Source: Anthoceros angustus (taxonomy: Eukaryota; Streptophyta; Anthocerotopsida; Anthocerotales; Anthocerotaceae). Taken from it: a stretch of DNA of 64,000 nt. The stretch is taken from NCBI GenBank assembly GCA_010909165.1, contig VJWM01000044.1, forward strand, positions 744,001 through 808,000. The letters are read 5' to 3'. The notes under the pieces were generated by a model. That model did not search any database and was not told the DNA's origin. It was given only the letters and a program-made list of their open reading frames with translations. Below are positions 1 to 10,884 of the stretch, one piece after another. Position 1 is the stretch's first letter, and every line of letters starts with the position of its first letter. A program made the translations under genes and the position numbers.

Positions 1-173
1 CTAGCAGGAGACCATTATCGGTCAGGTGTGCTACGCTCCTGACCTTAGTCTTTCTGCTGTCTCTTTTAGTGAGGGAGGTCTTTGAGCGTAAGCTCACCTT
101 CACTATGTCGTCTTCTTGAGCCGGCCAGCGCCCGGCCTGCAGGGACCACCTCGGTCATTTTGCGAGAAGAGCA

Positions 174-875
174 GTGTCCCAGACTAAGACAACTGCCTCA
201 CGTTCTGTGTTGGCAGCTGCGGCGGCTGCTGTTGAAAGCTCAGAGGCTCCTAGGAGATGCGGACGCCCTAGGGGAACGACCAACGCCGTCCTTAGGGCGA
301 GGAGGGAGGCACAAACCGCCAACATGGACGGTCCTTCAAGACAGGCACCTGCTGCCGAGCAAGATGAGGGCGCAGCCAAAACTGCTGCTGGTGCTAGCAG
401 AAGGTTCGTTACTCATGATTTCGCCTATTTTAATGAAGAGTCCTCGCCTCCAATCCCTTTCAAGTTCCCAGAGCCTACAAACGAGTATGAAGAAACACAG
501 ATTGTGAGCTGTGGAATGGTGAGGCACCCGAGCACGCCTGTCTGGTACAGGTGCCATGACACTAGCAGGCTTCTGATGAAGCGCCACGCAGTTCACTGCT
601 GCAGGACGTATAAGGGGCACGTCCTGAGCGTGTACAGTAAGGGTCTGCTTCCTTGATTTCTTTGAATATGTCTCAGCATATGCCCTGGTCTATCTTTTCT
701 AAATTGCTCTCACTGGTCGTCCACAGGGTCCACCATTAGGCTAGAAGATGAGAGAATCTCCTATGAGGAGAGAAAGAAAAAGAATTCTCCTTGCTCGAAC
801 GAAAGCTTTTCTTCACCAACTGAGCCTGATTCCGAGAATCCTGTAGAGGAGAGTAGCTCGGAGTCCATCTCCTGA
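174..875 (+). CDS. small two-exon protein with an AT-hook-like motif, 5' end unresolved
   Basis: I do not recognise this gene. One exon runs to about 636 and a second covers 727-875. The donor (A|GTAAGG) and acceptor (CCACAG|GG) rejoin in frame, which argues for a real gene. The first part has an Ala run followed by a basic RRCGRPRGT stretch whose GRP core resembles an AT-hook (minor-groove DNA binding). The middle carries several Cys and His residues (CGMVRHP, WYRCHD, HCCRTYKGH) without a family pattern I know. The C-terminus is Lys-rich, then Ser/Glu-rich, ending SSSESIS. The open frame begins with GTG at 174, not ATG; the first in-frame ATG is near 324. Either the protein starts there or an upstream exon is missing. 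It could equally be the tail of a mobile-element protein, since the neighbours are transposon remains. Confidence 0.4.
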
Positions 876-942
876 AGGTCTGGAGACAAGAGGTCATATA
901 GCTATCAGTCTGACTACTACAGCCACTCTAGCTACTAGCCAA

Positions 943-1329
943 CTAGGGCTTCTTAGTGCGGCTGAGGAAGTCCTCTGACTTCCCCATGCCAAGACTTTGG
1001 GCATGTTTGTTATGCAGCTTCCTTGAAAGAGCTTTCGTCAACACATCTGCTGGGTTGTCTTGTGTTGCCACATATTCGAGAGCAATCGATCCTGCCTTCA
1101 CTAAATCTCTTATGTAGTGATACTCCACCTCCACATGCTTTGTGCGTGAGTGGAATACAGGGTTCTTGGCCAAGGCAATTGATCCTTGGTTATCTGTATG
1201 TATTGTTGTATAGGAAGGCAATGGTATCCCAAGCTCCTCAAATAGCAACTTACACCAGACGATCTCCTTTGCAGCAGCAGTGAGTACTCTGTACTCAGCT
1301 TCAGTACTGGAGGGACGCGCCAGGATCAT
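943..1329 (-). pseudogene. Ty1/Copia retrotransposon RNase H terminal fragment
   Basis: The 128-residue reading frame is the C-terminal end of a Copia polyprotein. It shows the hallmark SSTEAEY and HTDNQGSIALAKNPV segments, then HSRTKHVEVEYHYIRDLV and NPADVLTKAL. These motifs are diagnostic of the Copia RNase H. Everything upstream (protease, integrase, reverse transcriptase) is absent: the frame opens only just before SSTEAEY, and no Copia coding is visible above 1,330. It is therefore a truncated relic and cannot move by itself. No LTR could be identified beside it. Confidence 0.9.
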
Positions 1330-1680
1330 GAGCTCCGGCCGACAACGAGGTATGCTCCCCGGACCCCGTAGTGGGTCAGGACGGCCTAGGTGAAGGTAGT
1401 CTAGTGAGGAGTGGGGAGCCGGAGCGAAGAGAGCTTAACAACATAAAAATAGCTAGTATTGGAGTGAGAATTTTTCGAGGAAGTGCGTTTGCATTTGAGT
1501 TTTGAGAATTGGGTATGTGGAAAGAAGGAATATTTGATGAAGAACAAGAATTAGCTGGAATATGAAGAAATGAAAAGGACACAAACACTTGACAGACACT
1601 TAGAAAAAGAAAAGCATAAGGAAGAAAAGAACGTGGTATACGCATACGATCAACAAAAATATATGTTCTTCACATGTTAT

Positions 1681-2530
1681 TCAATGCAGTCTATTTGCCA
1701 CACAATAATCCATTGTCCTGTTGTCCACCAGGCAGTGATACTGCACCTTGGGGCCATGCTTGGCTGCATCCCACTTGGGGATCCTGCCTAACCGTGCATA
1801 CACATCCAACTTCCAATCCACGTCACACTTCAAACCCTTCGACCTCCGAGACAACAACTCATTTATGATGTAACGCACATGGTCCATGAAGGTAAATGTC
1901 TTCCTAGCATCTGCTATGGTGTTGTATGTGGTCCCTGGCTATGATCCTCATCTCTTCCTCAGTGAGTCCAGCGAGCACATATGCATCCATCCACTTGTAC
2001 TCTTCCACCAGTGGGTACAGATGAGACAGCCGGGACCTTGCCTGGAAGGAATGGTTTTCCCCCAAGACGAAAAAAATGTAATCCCCCTTGTCCACTTCTC
2101 AACATCAAAATTCTCTTTGATAGCATATTGTGACGGATCGACAACCACAACCATGGGCAACACACCAGCCACCCGGGGACCATGCTTCAGCTTTTGCATC
2201 AAAGACTAGAGTCTACCCATGCAAGATCCAACTTTCTCACCCTGGCTGCCTGACACAATTCCTCGGGGGGTCTGCAATACTTGATTGGCAGCTTTAGAGT
2301 AGACTCCCACACTCTCTTTATTGTTGTACCGTCCCTTCCCACGTCCCGGCTTGCATCTTCTTTGATGGCAGCAAGCCTATCATTGTCAGTAGCGACCGCG
2401 CTATCCTTGGAATCTCCACAAACTTGGGAAGCGGTTCATCCTCCTCCTCCGACTCTTCGCTCACAATTGCAATTGCAGGCTTCTCCTGTTTTGCCCTTGC
2501 CTTCTTGGCATTGCCACTATTGCGGGCCTA
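1681..2530 (-). pseudogene. frameshifted ORF of an unidentified mobile element, possibly with a ParB-like fold
   Basis: Coding sense is spread over successive minus-strand frames, so at least two 1-nt shifts must have occurred (near 2,090 and near 1,920). Reading across them gives a basic and acidic N-terminal part (SEESEEEDEPLPKFVEIPRI). It continues with DPSQYAIKENFDVEKW, DYIFFVLGENHSFQARSRL and GLTEEEMRIIARDHI, and ends in a MDHVRYIINELLSRR-type segment. The GENHSFQA arrangement resembles the G-x-H-R/S-x-x-A core of ParB/sulfiredoxin-like domains found in some eukaryotic transposon proteins; that assignment is a guess. No intact start-to-stop frame exists. Confidence 0.4.
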
Positions 2531-2539
2531 CGCCTTCTC

Positions 2540-3878
2540 CTCGTTTGGTTTGCCATTTGCAGCTCCTCCCCTCTTTCACCCCTTTGATGCCCTCTCCACG
2601 GGCGGCGACTCTGCCTGCACTCTCCTGCGATCCAACACAACCCCTGAAGACCACTGTGAACAATCGTGTAGTGGGGATAGGACCTCGAGGTCATGTTCAT
2701 CATTGTTAGTCTCCTTCAAAGCTTCTGAGCCATCTTCAGCGTCTTGATCATCTTGTGGGCAAGTCCGCTCACCGGAGCTAGCTATAGGGATAGACCGAGC
2801 GGAGCCCGAAGACCTGCTCCGGCAGACTCAGGACGCCGGGGTAGCTCCGGACCTCCCTCCGTTAGGACCGAAGGGTGGGGGGCTTGCCAGAAGACAGGGG
2901 GAGAATCCCCAAAATCCGGTGATGCTGTCAGCAAAGGCGGAGGAGGATGATTTTCCTTTTGGGGTTGATCTCGTATTGTTGCACTGAATTCTGCTGAGCG
3001 GAGTTTGAATGCGTTGCCCGAGTCATCGAGCGGGTAGACTACCCCGGAGAGGATCATTCTGTGATGACGAGCCCTAACATGTGGTGGTGGTTGCAGGTAC
3101 CGAGGAACCTCAACCCCTGCTCCTCGCGAGCAGGATGGAGAGGTTAAGTGTGCCAGAGCAGTTGCTGGCGACAAGACAGGTAAGCTAGCGTAAAGAGCCC
3201 GGACTGGCCTGGCTTGTGTAGATGTGACTGTGGATTCATTGCGGCATTCTTGCCGCACCGGAGCGTGAAGACATACAGTAGACGGACCACAGAGAGGCGA
3301 GAACGAATGAAGAGTGAAGAACGGGGGAGGTGTGGCATGGGTTAGCGGTGGCTAGCTAAGGGACATGGACGAGTCCTTAAACGTCTGGGAGTACCGGACC
3401 TCGCTGGTAGAACTTGTTATGGAACTCGATAGGAATGAGAGGGAAGAGGTGCGTAGTAGAAGATTCGGGTAGGGGTACGGACTGACCAGAAGCTATAACC
3501 TTAGACGGTTAGTGCTGCGAAGAGTGACCCATAAGGCGGTCAGGTTCATTAAGGGTCGGGTTGTCCTCCAGGTATTTCTTCTGGTATAAGGCGAGATTAG
3601 CCGCACGGGTTCACCTGCGGACCCTGGCCGCTGGCCCGCCTGGTGATGGACCCAGGCGTCATTGTGCCATTTGAGATAGCGTCGCGAGTAGAGCTCCGTA
3701 GGCTGGGGTCTGCTGAATACTCCGACGCCGGAGTTCGAGGTCAAGTGGCTGGGGTAAGTTTGTTAATATCAGTACGAACCGGACGGAAACTCCCCAAAGT
3801 AGTTAGAACTAATAGGGTGACGGTGCGGCACGATACATTCCTTTGGGATCAAATCACATACTACACGATACAGACGTG
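2540..3878. other. intergenic, no gene seen
   Basis: GC-rich to neutral sequence with several short open frames on both strands. None has a recognisable domain, splice continuity or codon bias. It may hold further remains of the element at 1,681-2,530. Confidence 0.4.
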
Positions 3879-4166
3879 TTATGCTTGGTGGTCAGCAATC
3901 GTCCCAATGGCTTTCTCCTCTATGGTCCGTGAACAACCTTCATTTTGTAACCCTTGTTCCACCAACCTTTCCAAGAGTCTTCCAACCTGATTGTCCAAGC
4001 CCTGAAACTTTTGGGCCACATAACTATGCATTTCTTCCCTCTGTGCATGAATAAGCTCGAGAATAACCTTCTTGTAGCCTTCCAAACTAGGTAATAGATC
4101 GGCCTTCGACAACCAACCCACACAAGAAACAGGAATTTGCATTGACTTGCAAAAGCAATGAATCAA
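3879..4166 (-). pseudogene. short coiled-coil-like ORF remnant
   Basis: A 95-residue frame contains an amphipathic stretch (EGYKKVILELIHAQREEMH, then GLDNQVGRLLERLVEQGL) that would form a coiled coil. Coding sense seems to continue upstream to about 4,380 in another frame, with stops between, so this looks like a broken gene or element protein. No family recognised. Confidence 0.25.
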
Positions 4167-4389
4167 ACCAAGACCTAGAAAGACGCCTCAAAATCTTAAG
4201 CCCATGAGCTTGCCGAATCAAGATCATGTTGCAATTTTCTAGTGATAACATCCTGACGATCAAATCTCTTATCTGTAAGATCATCCATAACGGAATTGAC
4301 CTCATCCTCCTGGCTCTTCTCATCCCCCTCGTCCTCCTAGTCCCATGCCAAAGATGGATGCTTAGCCAAAAGAGACTCATATTTTTCCC

Positions 4390-5150
4390 TTATGGAAATT
4401 TTCTCCGCCTAAATATTATGTACTCTAATTACCAATACAGATACCCTGTTGTCTTCATATTTATCCTCAATACTACGTAATCTGGTCTCCAACATTGATA
4501 CCCTACTGTCTGTTTTACGCTTGCCAGTTATCACCCTGACTAGCCTGCCAGTTATCACGCTGGCTCTCTGTGGTTTTGCCGCAACCTTGTACTAGATTTT
4601 CCCCGGGTTGATGCCAGTTGGTAGGATCGGGAGATAAGCAACCGTGTTTCTACAATTTTCCCTAGGTTGGAGCCCCGTTTTGCATACTGCAACGCCTACA
4701 TTGGGGTGCCCATGCATTGTGCCTTATGGCAAGCGATGCTTGTAGCTTTTTTGTTTTCTTAGAGAGGATGTACAGTCACTGTATCAATTGGTCTGTCCAT
4801 CTCGACACTCAATTTAAATTTTGAGTGTGATAATCATGAGATGTTATGTCCATAAGGCAAGAAACTTGGAAAGTTGCATAGCCGATTGTGGGGGCAATAT
4901 TGGCTAGGGTCGATTCATGAGATGGATCGTTGGAAAGAAAATAGCAAGAAAGGGGTGGTAATTATTTAGAAAAATGATCAAATAGAATGCCTTATTTTTT
5001 TAACCAAAATAGTAAAAGCCTTGTACATGGGGCAGTCTTGGAGTGGGCGTTTTGGGATAATCCCTTACTCTCATTTATTAGGGTATTTATTTTCCTTCCA
5101 CCATTGCAGGTCCAATCATATCACTTTCTCATTCATCTGTCGTTGTTTTT
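4390..5150. other. intergenic, no gene seen
   Basis: AT-rich toward the right end. A short CCAGTTATCAC motif occurs twice near 4,525 and 4,550. No coding signal recognised. Confidence 0.4.
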
Positions 5151-5154
5151 TAGT

Positions 5155-6647
5155 TTATTGATTATCGTTGTTGTTTTTTCTTAATTTTTTTGATGTCAAC
5201 TGTTGTTCTTCAGGTCCTGATTTTTCTTTCACAACTGTAGCTTCGACTACTTTTATTTTTTCCTCCTGATCTGTCACTACCTCTTCATCAGCTTTTAAAT
5301 CAATCCAAGTTGAGTTTTCTCCTTGTGAGCTAGTCACTACCTCTTCATTGGGTTCTAAATCATTTGAGTCTCCTCCTTGTGAGCTTATCACTACCTCTTG
5401 GTTGGGTTCTAAAGCACTACTTGAGTCTCCTCCTTGTGAGCTCGTTTTGACCTCTTCATTCAGTTCTAAATTACTACTTGAGTTTTCTCCTTGTGAGCTC
5501 ATTTCCACCTCTTCATTCACTTCTAAATCACTACTTGAGTTTTCTCCTTGTGAGCTCATTTCCACCTCTTCATTCAGTTCTAAATCATTGCTTGAGCTTT
5601 CTCCTTGTGAGCTCATTTCCACCTCTTCATTCGGATCTAAATCACCGCTTGAGTCTCCTCCTCTTGAGTTTTCCCCTTGTGAGCTCATTTCCGCCTCTTC
5701 ATTCAGTTCTAAATCACTACTTGAGTTTTCTCCTTGTGAGCTCGTTCCCACCTCTTCATTCGGACCTAAATCACTACTTGAGTCTCCTCCTTGTGAGCTC
5801 GTCATTACCTTTTCATTGACTTCTAAATCAATCCAAGCTAAGTCTCTTCCTTGTGAGCTCATCACTACCTCTTCTTTGGGTTCTAAATCAATCCTTGAGT
5901 TTTCTCCTTGTGAGCTCATCACTACCTCTTCATTGGGCTCTGCGTCAATTCTTGAGTCTACTCCTTCTGCTTTGTATGTAGAGTCATCAATGTTAAATTG
6001 GAGACTATCAATATGACTAAGTTCATCTTTCAATTCACTTGCACCTGCTTCAGGTATCTCGATTGGCCTTCCATTAAACCCTTGAGGTGGATAGCCTCTA
6101 ACATCCTCGTGAAGCTGCATTCATAAACATTAGGAAATTCATTGACTAAGACTCATTTCACATTTGGAACTTACAAATAAAAAAGAAAGATTTTGATTCT
6201 ATTTGTATCTAAGGCTCCTGCTTTAACAATATATTTACTCCATCACTTTGTAGGTATTAATAGACAAGTCTCAATCAACTAAAATTCAATCATTTAAGGA
6301 AAGTCAAACACATTAGCCCACTCTCGTCCTTCCGCGTGGTAACTCCAATATGCCATATCAAATGGGAAGAGATTAGGATCATCAAGTATATGTTTTGGTT
6401 GGACGAATGAGTCTTTAGATTGGTTTTTTGAATCGCTAGACATAGAGTTCTCGTGGTCAAGCTTGTCCTTGATTTCCTCATTGACCACGAGCTTGTCCTT
6501 GCTTTTCTCCTTCATCGCATCTTCCCGTTCTTGCTTGGCATTTTTGTCCTCTTTCTCATTTAAGAAGGATGATGACAACACGGGATTGACTTGTCTTTTC
6601 TTATTGTACTTGTCTTGAGTATTCACCTTCTTACTTTCATCTTCCAT
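5155..6647 (-). CDS. acidic Ser/Glu-rich tandem-repeat protein, two exons
   Basis: Function unknown. The ATG at 6,647 opens a charged N-terminal exon (MEDESKKVNTQDKYNKK) that ends in a conserved-looking FPFDMAYWSYHAEGREWAN segment. A GT donor near 6,309 and the acceptor GAATGCAG near 6,115 join it in phase 0 to LHEDVRGYPPQGFNGRP. The second exon then has about eleven copies of a 19-residue unit of the form SSQGENSSSDLELNEEVEM, and closes with a Lys-rich tail (LTSKKLRKNNNDNQ). Total length would be around 430 residues. The repeats are acidic, Ser-rich and without predicted fold, so a disordered protein is likely. Unit lengths of 18-24 residues keep the frame, which suggests selection for coding. 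No signal peptide or membrane segment is visible. The surrounding DNA is AT-rich and gene-poor. Confidence 0.5.
5272..5916 (-). repeat. 57-bp coding minisatellite, about 11 units
   Basis: Units of mostly 57 bp (19 codons) with 54-, 60- and 72-bp variants, all multiples of three. Each carries the plus-strand signature TCTCCTTGTGAGCT. A degenerate extra unit lies at the upstream edge, up to about 5,960. Confidence 0.9.
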
Positions 6648-7303
6648 CTTTCAACCACTATTGTCCTCCAATCTATGAATTAGCTAGGAGGTTGTTCTTC
6701 TAGTTTTGATATTGCAGAAATATTCGGGTTCTTTATCCTCCTTGGGGCTATAAGGATTACTCAACTTGTTGCAAGACGAGGACAATAGCATATATATAGC
6801 TGCTTTAACTTTGGACAACAAAGTTTCTTATATCACTTTAATTACTTAAGGAGAAAGCCTAAGGGTGGATTTCTAAGCGGTTCTAGATTTTGTTGAATGG
6901 AAGTGCCATTGGGTTTCTATGATACCTAGTGTTTCAAATACCATTAGATGTATTTTTATTTAATTATTATAATTAAAAAATCAATGAATAGAAGAAGAAG
7001 TGGACATCACTTGGTGTTTTAAATACTCTTTTGATGTATTTTTATTTTATAATGGGTTTTTATAATGCTCGATGTTTCAAATACCCTTTTCATGTATTTA
7101 AAAATCAACTGGTGCCATTGGATTTCTATAATGCATGCAAGTTCCGATCACCACTTGATTGCACTCAAAGATTCTCAACTCTTCATCTCTCCCCGTTTTG
7201 GAAGGGCAAGTTTGAGTCACCTCTTAAGTGCACTCAAAGATTATCTTCTCTTTAGCTCTCCTCGTCTTGCAAGGTCACCATTGTTTTACAAGGTCACCGT
7301 TTC

Positions 7304-7406
7304 TGTGCATTTCTAGGCATTCAACTCTTCATCTCTTTTGTTTCATTGCGGTTATGTGCATTTCTAGGCATTTAACTCTTCGTCTATTTTTTTTCATTGC
7401 GATTAG
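7304..7406. repeat. 51-bp tandem duplication
   Basis: Two adjacent copies, each starting TGTGCATTTCTAGGCATT and continuing to a TTTCATTGCG phrase, at 7,304 and 7,355. Confidence 0.8.
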
Positions 7407-8118
7407 GGAGCCAACTTGATAGTGCAAGCTTGGAGCATCAATCTATCCTTGGAGTATAGCATTTAATTGGATCATGATTTATGTGAGTCGTGGAGTATAG
7501 CATTTATTGGATCAAGGTCTAAGCGAGTTTGGAGCATTCTCCAAGCTCGCACCATCAAGCTATCTCTTGAGTTATATAGCATTTAATTGGTTGATGGTCT
7601 ATGGGAGTTTATCATGAAATTTACTCATAAACTTTTAGGATTTTTTGGAACTTCTCTTAACCAAGGTGAAGTGTACATTGCAGTGATTGGAGCTTTAGTA
7701 CAAGTTGCCCTTGTCAAGTCCTAAGTTGTCCTCCTGGAAAATAATTGTTAGCCATATAAGATCACCCTATATCTTAGGTTAGTATAGTTTTCGTTCCTTT
7801 TAGCCCTCATAACTATTCTCATGTATACGTGTTCTATGTGTTTTTTTTTTAAAGTGATGTAATACAATTTGTGCATGCATTGTGCATAATCTCACATTTG
7901 TAATTAATTAACATGTCCAAGCATTTCGGACAGTCCAATTGGATGATGTATTGCAGCGATGTACTTGAGCTGATGAAGGTCCACTGAGGGTTGGAATGGG
8001 AATGTCCGCCATAGAAATTGTCAATAGCAAAATAGCATAGCTATAGTGCAAGACTCTAATGTAGTGATGCGTAGCTCTAAAACATTGAGATCCTAAAGTT
8101 ACAATATTCCCTATAACC

Positions 8119-8199
8119 AAGGAAATACGGGTCACCCATATTTTGAAGGAAATATAGGTCACCTATATTTTGAAGGAAATAAGGCTCACCCATATTTTG
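8119..8199. repeat. 27-bp unit in three tandem copies
   Basis: Three contiguous 27-bp units at 8,119, 8,146 and 8,173, each AAGGAAAT...GGTCACC...TATTTTG with a few substitutions. Confidence 0.85.
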
Positions 8200-8799
8200 A
8201 ACCCCCATCGAATTATTTCAAGACACAGGTGAAAACAATGGCAAACACCGGCCTTAGTTGTTTTGTGAGGACAAGTCGTTATGAGGGTTATTCATTAACC
8301 TTGTGTTATGTGTCTAAATCAAGGTGAGCGGGATCATGGAAATCCTCCCTGAGACGAAAGCATAAGTGTATAGCTGCTTTGTCCTTGGACCCTGAAGTTT
8401 CTCAAAGAAAATTAATTAACTAACGAGAAAGCTTCATAGACCACGGTCCACATGCTCTCACATTAATAAATTAATTTAGTTTCAAAAATTTATAATTGAA
8501 TTGCTTTTACACATGCATCACCACTATTGCTAAAACTACACATAAAACTACAATAATGATTGTACCAACCACCACAAAAACATAGCACACTGTAGTTTCA
8601 ATATGTCTGACACACGCAATTGCTTCAACAACACACAACACAATAGTCAAAGTTTTTAAGAAAAAAAATCTGATTGACGCATAAATATAGGAAATACGGT
8701 GGAACGTCCTAGAGATGTTTAGGAACTAGCACAATAGTCAAAGTCCATTATATACTATATTGCTTTAACCACATGCACACAATGAACTCAACTTAGGGT

Positions 8800-8930
8800 T
8801 TTGCCACGCACTACTACAGTAAGAGAAGTTGCTAACATTCATACATTTGCTAACACACATACATTTGAGGTTTGCCACATACGACTACAACAAGAGAAGA
8901 CGCTAACATACATACGTTTGAGTTGCATTT
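8800..8930. repeat. about 71-bp tandem duplication
   Basis: Two diverged copies starting TTTGCCAC at 8,800 and 8,871, both containing CTACNNNAAGAGAAG and GCTAACAT phrases. The second copy is shorter. Confidence 0.65.
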
Positions 8931-10884
8931 CAACATTCACCAACCACACATTAGACCATTGTTCTGCTTTCATGAACATAGTCATTGCTTTCATTCATAA
9001 CTGCAATGGAAGACCAACTTTAAAACTAAAATGGTGGCAGCTTTCAAACTTCTAAGCTTTGTAGTTGGTGCCCCCATGCTCCTCCTTGTTTTGTGCTCTT
9101 ACTTCATTTTCAAGTAGCTATGATATAGGTGAAATGATAGTACACATCTTAATTATCCTAAATACTTATTTAGTTTATAATAGAATATGATTGATTAATT
9201 GACCTAATTAATTATATTTAATTGGTCAATTAAGTAGTTAACGAAACATTGATGTCGTTTTGCTATGGGACACATTCACACAACAGCACATGACTTAAGT
9301 TTCCGAGGAAACAATGTTGTTGTAGTTGAATTTAAAGAATCAACACACTTGTCAATACCTCGTTTTGTGACAAGTGTAATATTTAAAGTTAAATGAAAGA
9401 ACTTTAAATTTTCTTCCGCTTCATCATCTTCATTGCTTCCGGACATAAACCAGACATTCGTCATGAGCATAATCATGTGATGAGAGAATTTGGAAATATG
9501 AAGAAACAACACAGAGAGAATATTATACTTGAGATAATAGACTCAATTCAATACTCTCAGGTTCTAAGTATAATGTTTTTCTTTAATGGTGATTTCAAAG
9601 ACCTATATTTATAAGTAGACTTGATTTTTCCTCATGTTGATATATACATTGGACAAAAGAAAAGAAGATGTTCCTTATAATTTATACTATGCATCTTAAT
9701 ATCCTTATGATAAAAAATGAATATATTTTTCCCAGTCTATATCCGTGTTGAGACGACTGGGAAAAATGCTTCATAAGAAGGTGACATATTCAGACAATGT
9801 ATCATGATGATTAAAAAAGAGTATAGGGATGAAAAGATGAATTATACATACAAAGTCAACTTATGTGCGAAAATGATAGGGTTTTCTTCTCTCCATCTCC
9901 ATTGCGCCATATAAACGAAGTTTGAATGTTTGGCTAAGATAACTCTTATAGAGCCAAAATTTATACCTAGATGATTAGGAAAGTCTACAACTATCAAATA
10001 TCTCATATAAGTAGGATACATATGATCAAAGTCGAAAATCTTAATGAACGAGAAATCTCTAAGATACATATTAATAATACTGATACTCACAAGAAGATAC
10101 CTTATATCATCTCACACAAGAGACCTCACAGTAATGACTCTAAGTTACTTAGAGAGAGTGAAAATACAACTATTTTATAACCATCCAAGGCATGCCATGA
10201 GAATCTTTGGAGACTACTTAAATCTATATTAATCGTAAGTATTGAAGTAATTAACCCCCACACCTAGTGAAGTTTTAAGCTCAACGTCTAAAAGAGGTTG
10301 TTATGGAGTTGCAAATTAATATGAAGTTTATGGAGTTGCAAATTAAGCAAAGCCTTACCGTCATCTAGCCCAAGAAACATGTCAGACTCATTCAAGTTGC
10401 TCTCTCCAAGGGCTCTGAACTTTCTGCAGACAAGGCAGGGCCCAACCTCAGTGGCCAAAATGCTTTATATATTGTATCAATGGGGTTTTACAAGTTTGAA
10501 GAGAATTTACAGAAAGAGATTCAGATGACGTTGAATGATGTGGCGCTCCCACAAAGGGTTCTCAAGCTCCGTCCTACTTTGGCTACAAAAATTGGCTGAA
10601 ATAACGCGTCAGGTTGGAATACCAGACTGACAAAAAGCTATGGGAAATTCTGCTATCAAGTAGGTACTCCCAACAAAATTACCAGAAAGTGGTCCCATTG
10701 CTTCTGCACTTGTAATCTTCAAAAGTTTGTCAGCAGGAACAGAGACCCACAGCTGACCAAGGGCACCCTAAGTCCTCGCCTCATACCATCATAACTTGCA
10801 GGATTACATGAACGAGAGACTCACTTTATCCTGCAGCAGATGTCACGTGCCCACAATCTCTGGGTAAGTCCCTGAAAAGACAAT

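Larger units (their letters stand above)
6650..10880. other. AT-rich intergenic region with small duplications
   Basis: About 4.2 kb without a supportable gene. Open frames are short and of low complexity. The region holds several small direct duplications, listed separately, and a repeated AGTATAGCATTT phrase between about 7,450 and 7,600. Confidence 0.5.

Noticed and set aside
5348-6016. Plus-strand 222-codon ORF through the 57-bp array
   Set aside because: It exists only because the repeat unit is a multiple of three without plus-strand stops; it ends with the array and has no non-repeat coding part.
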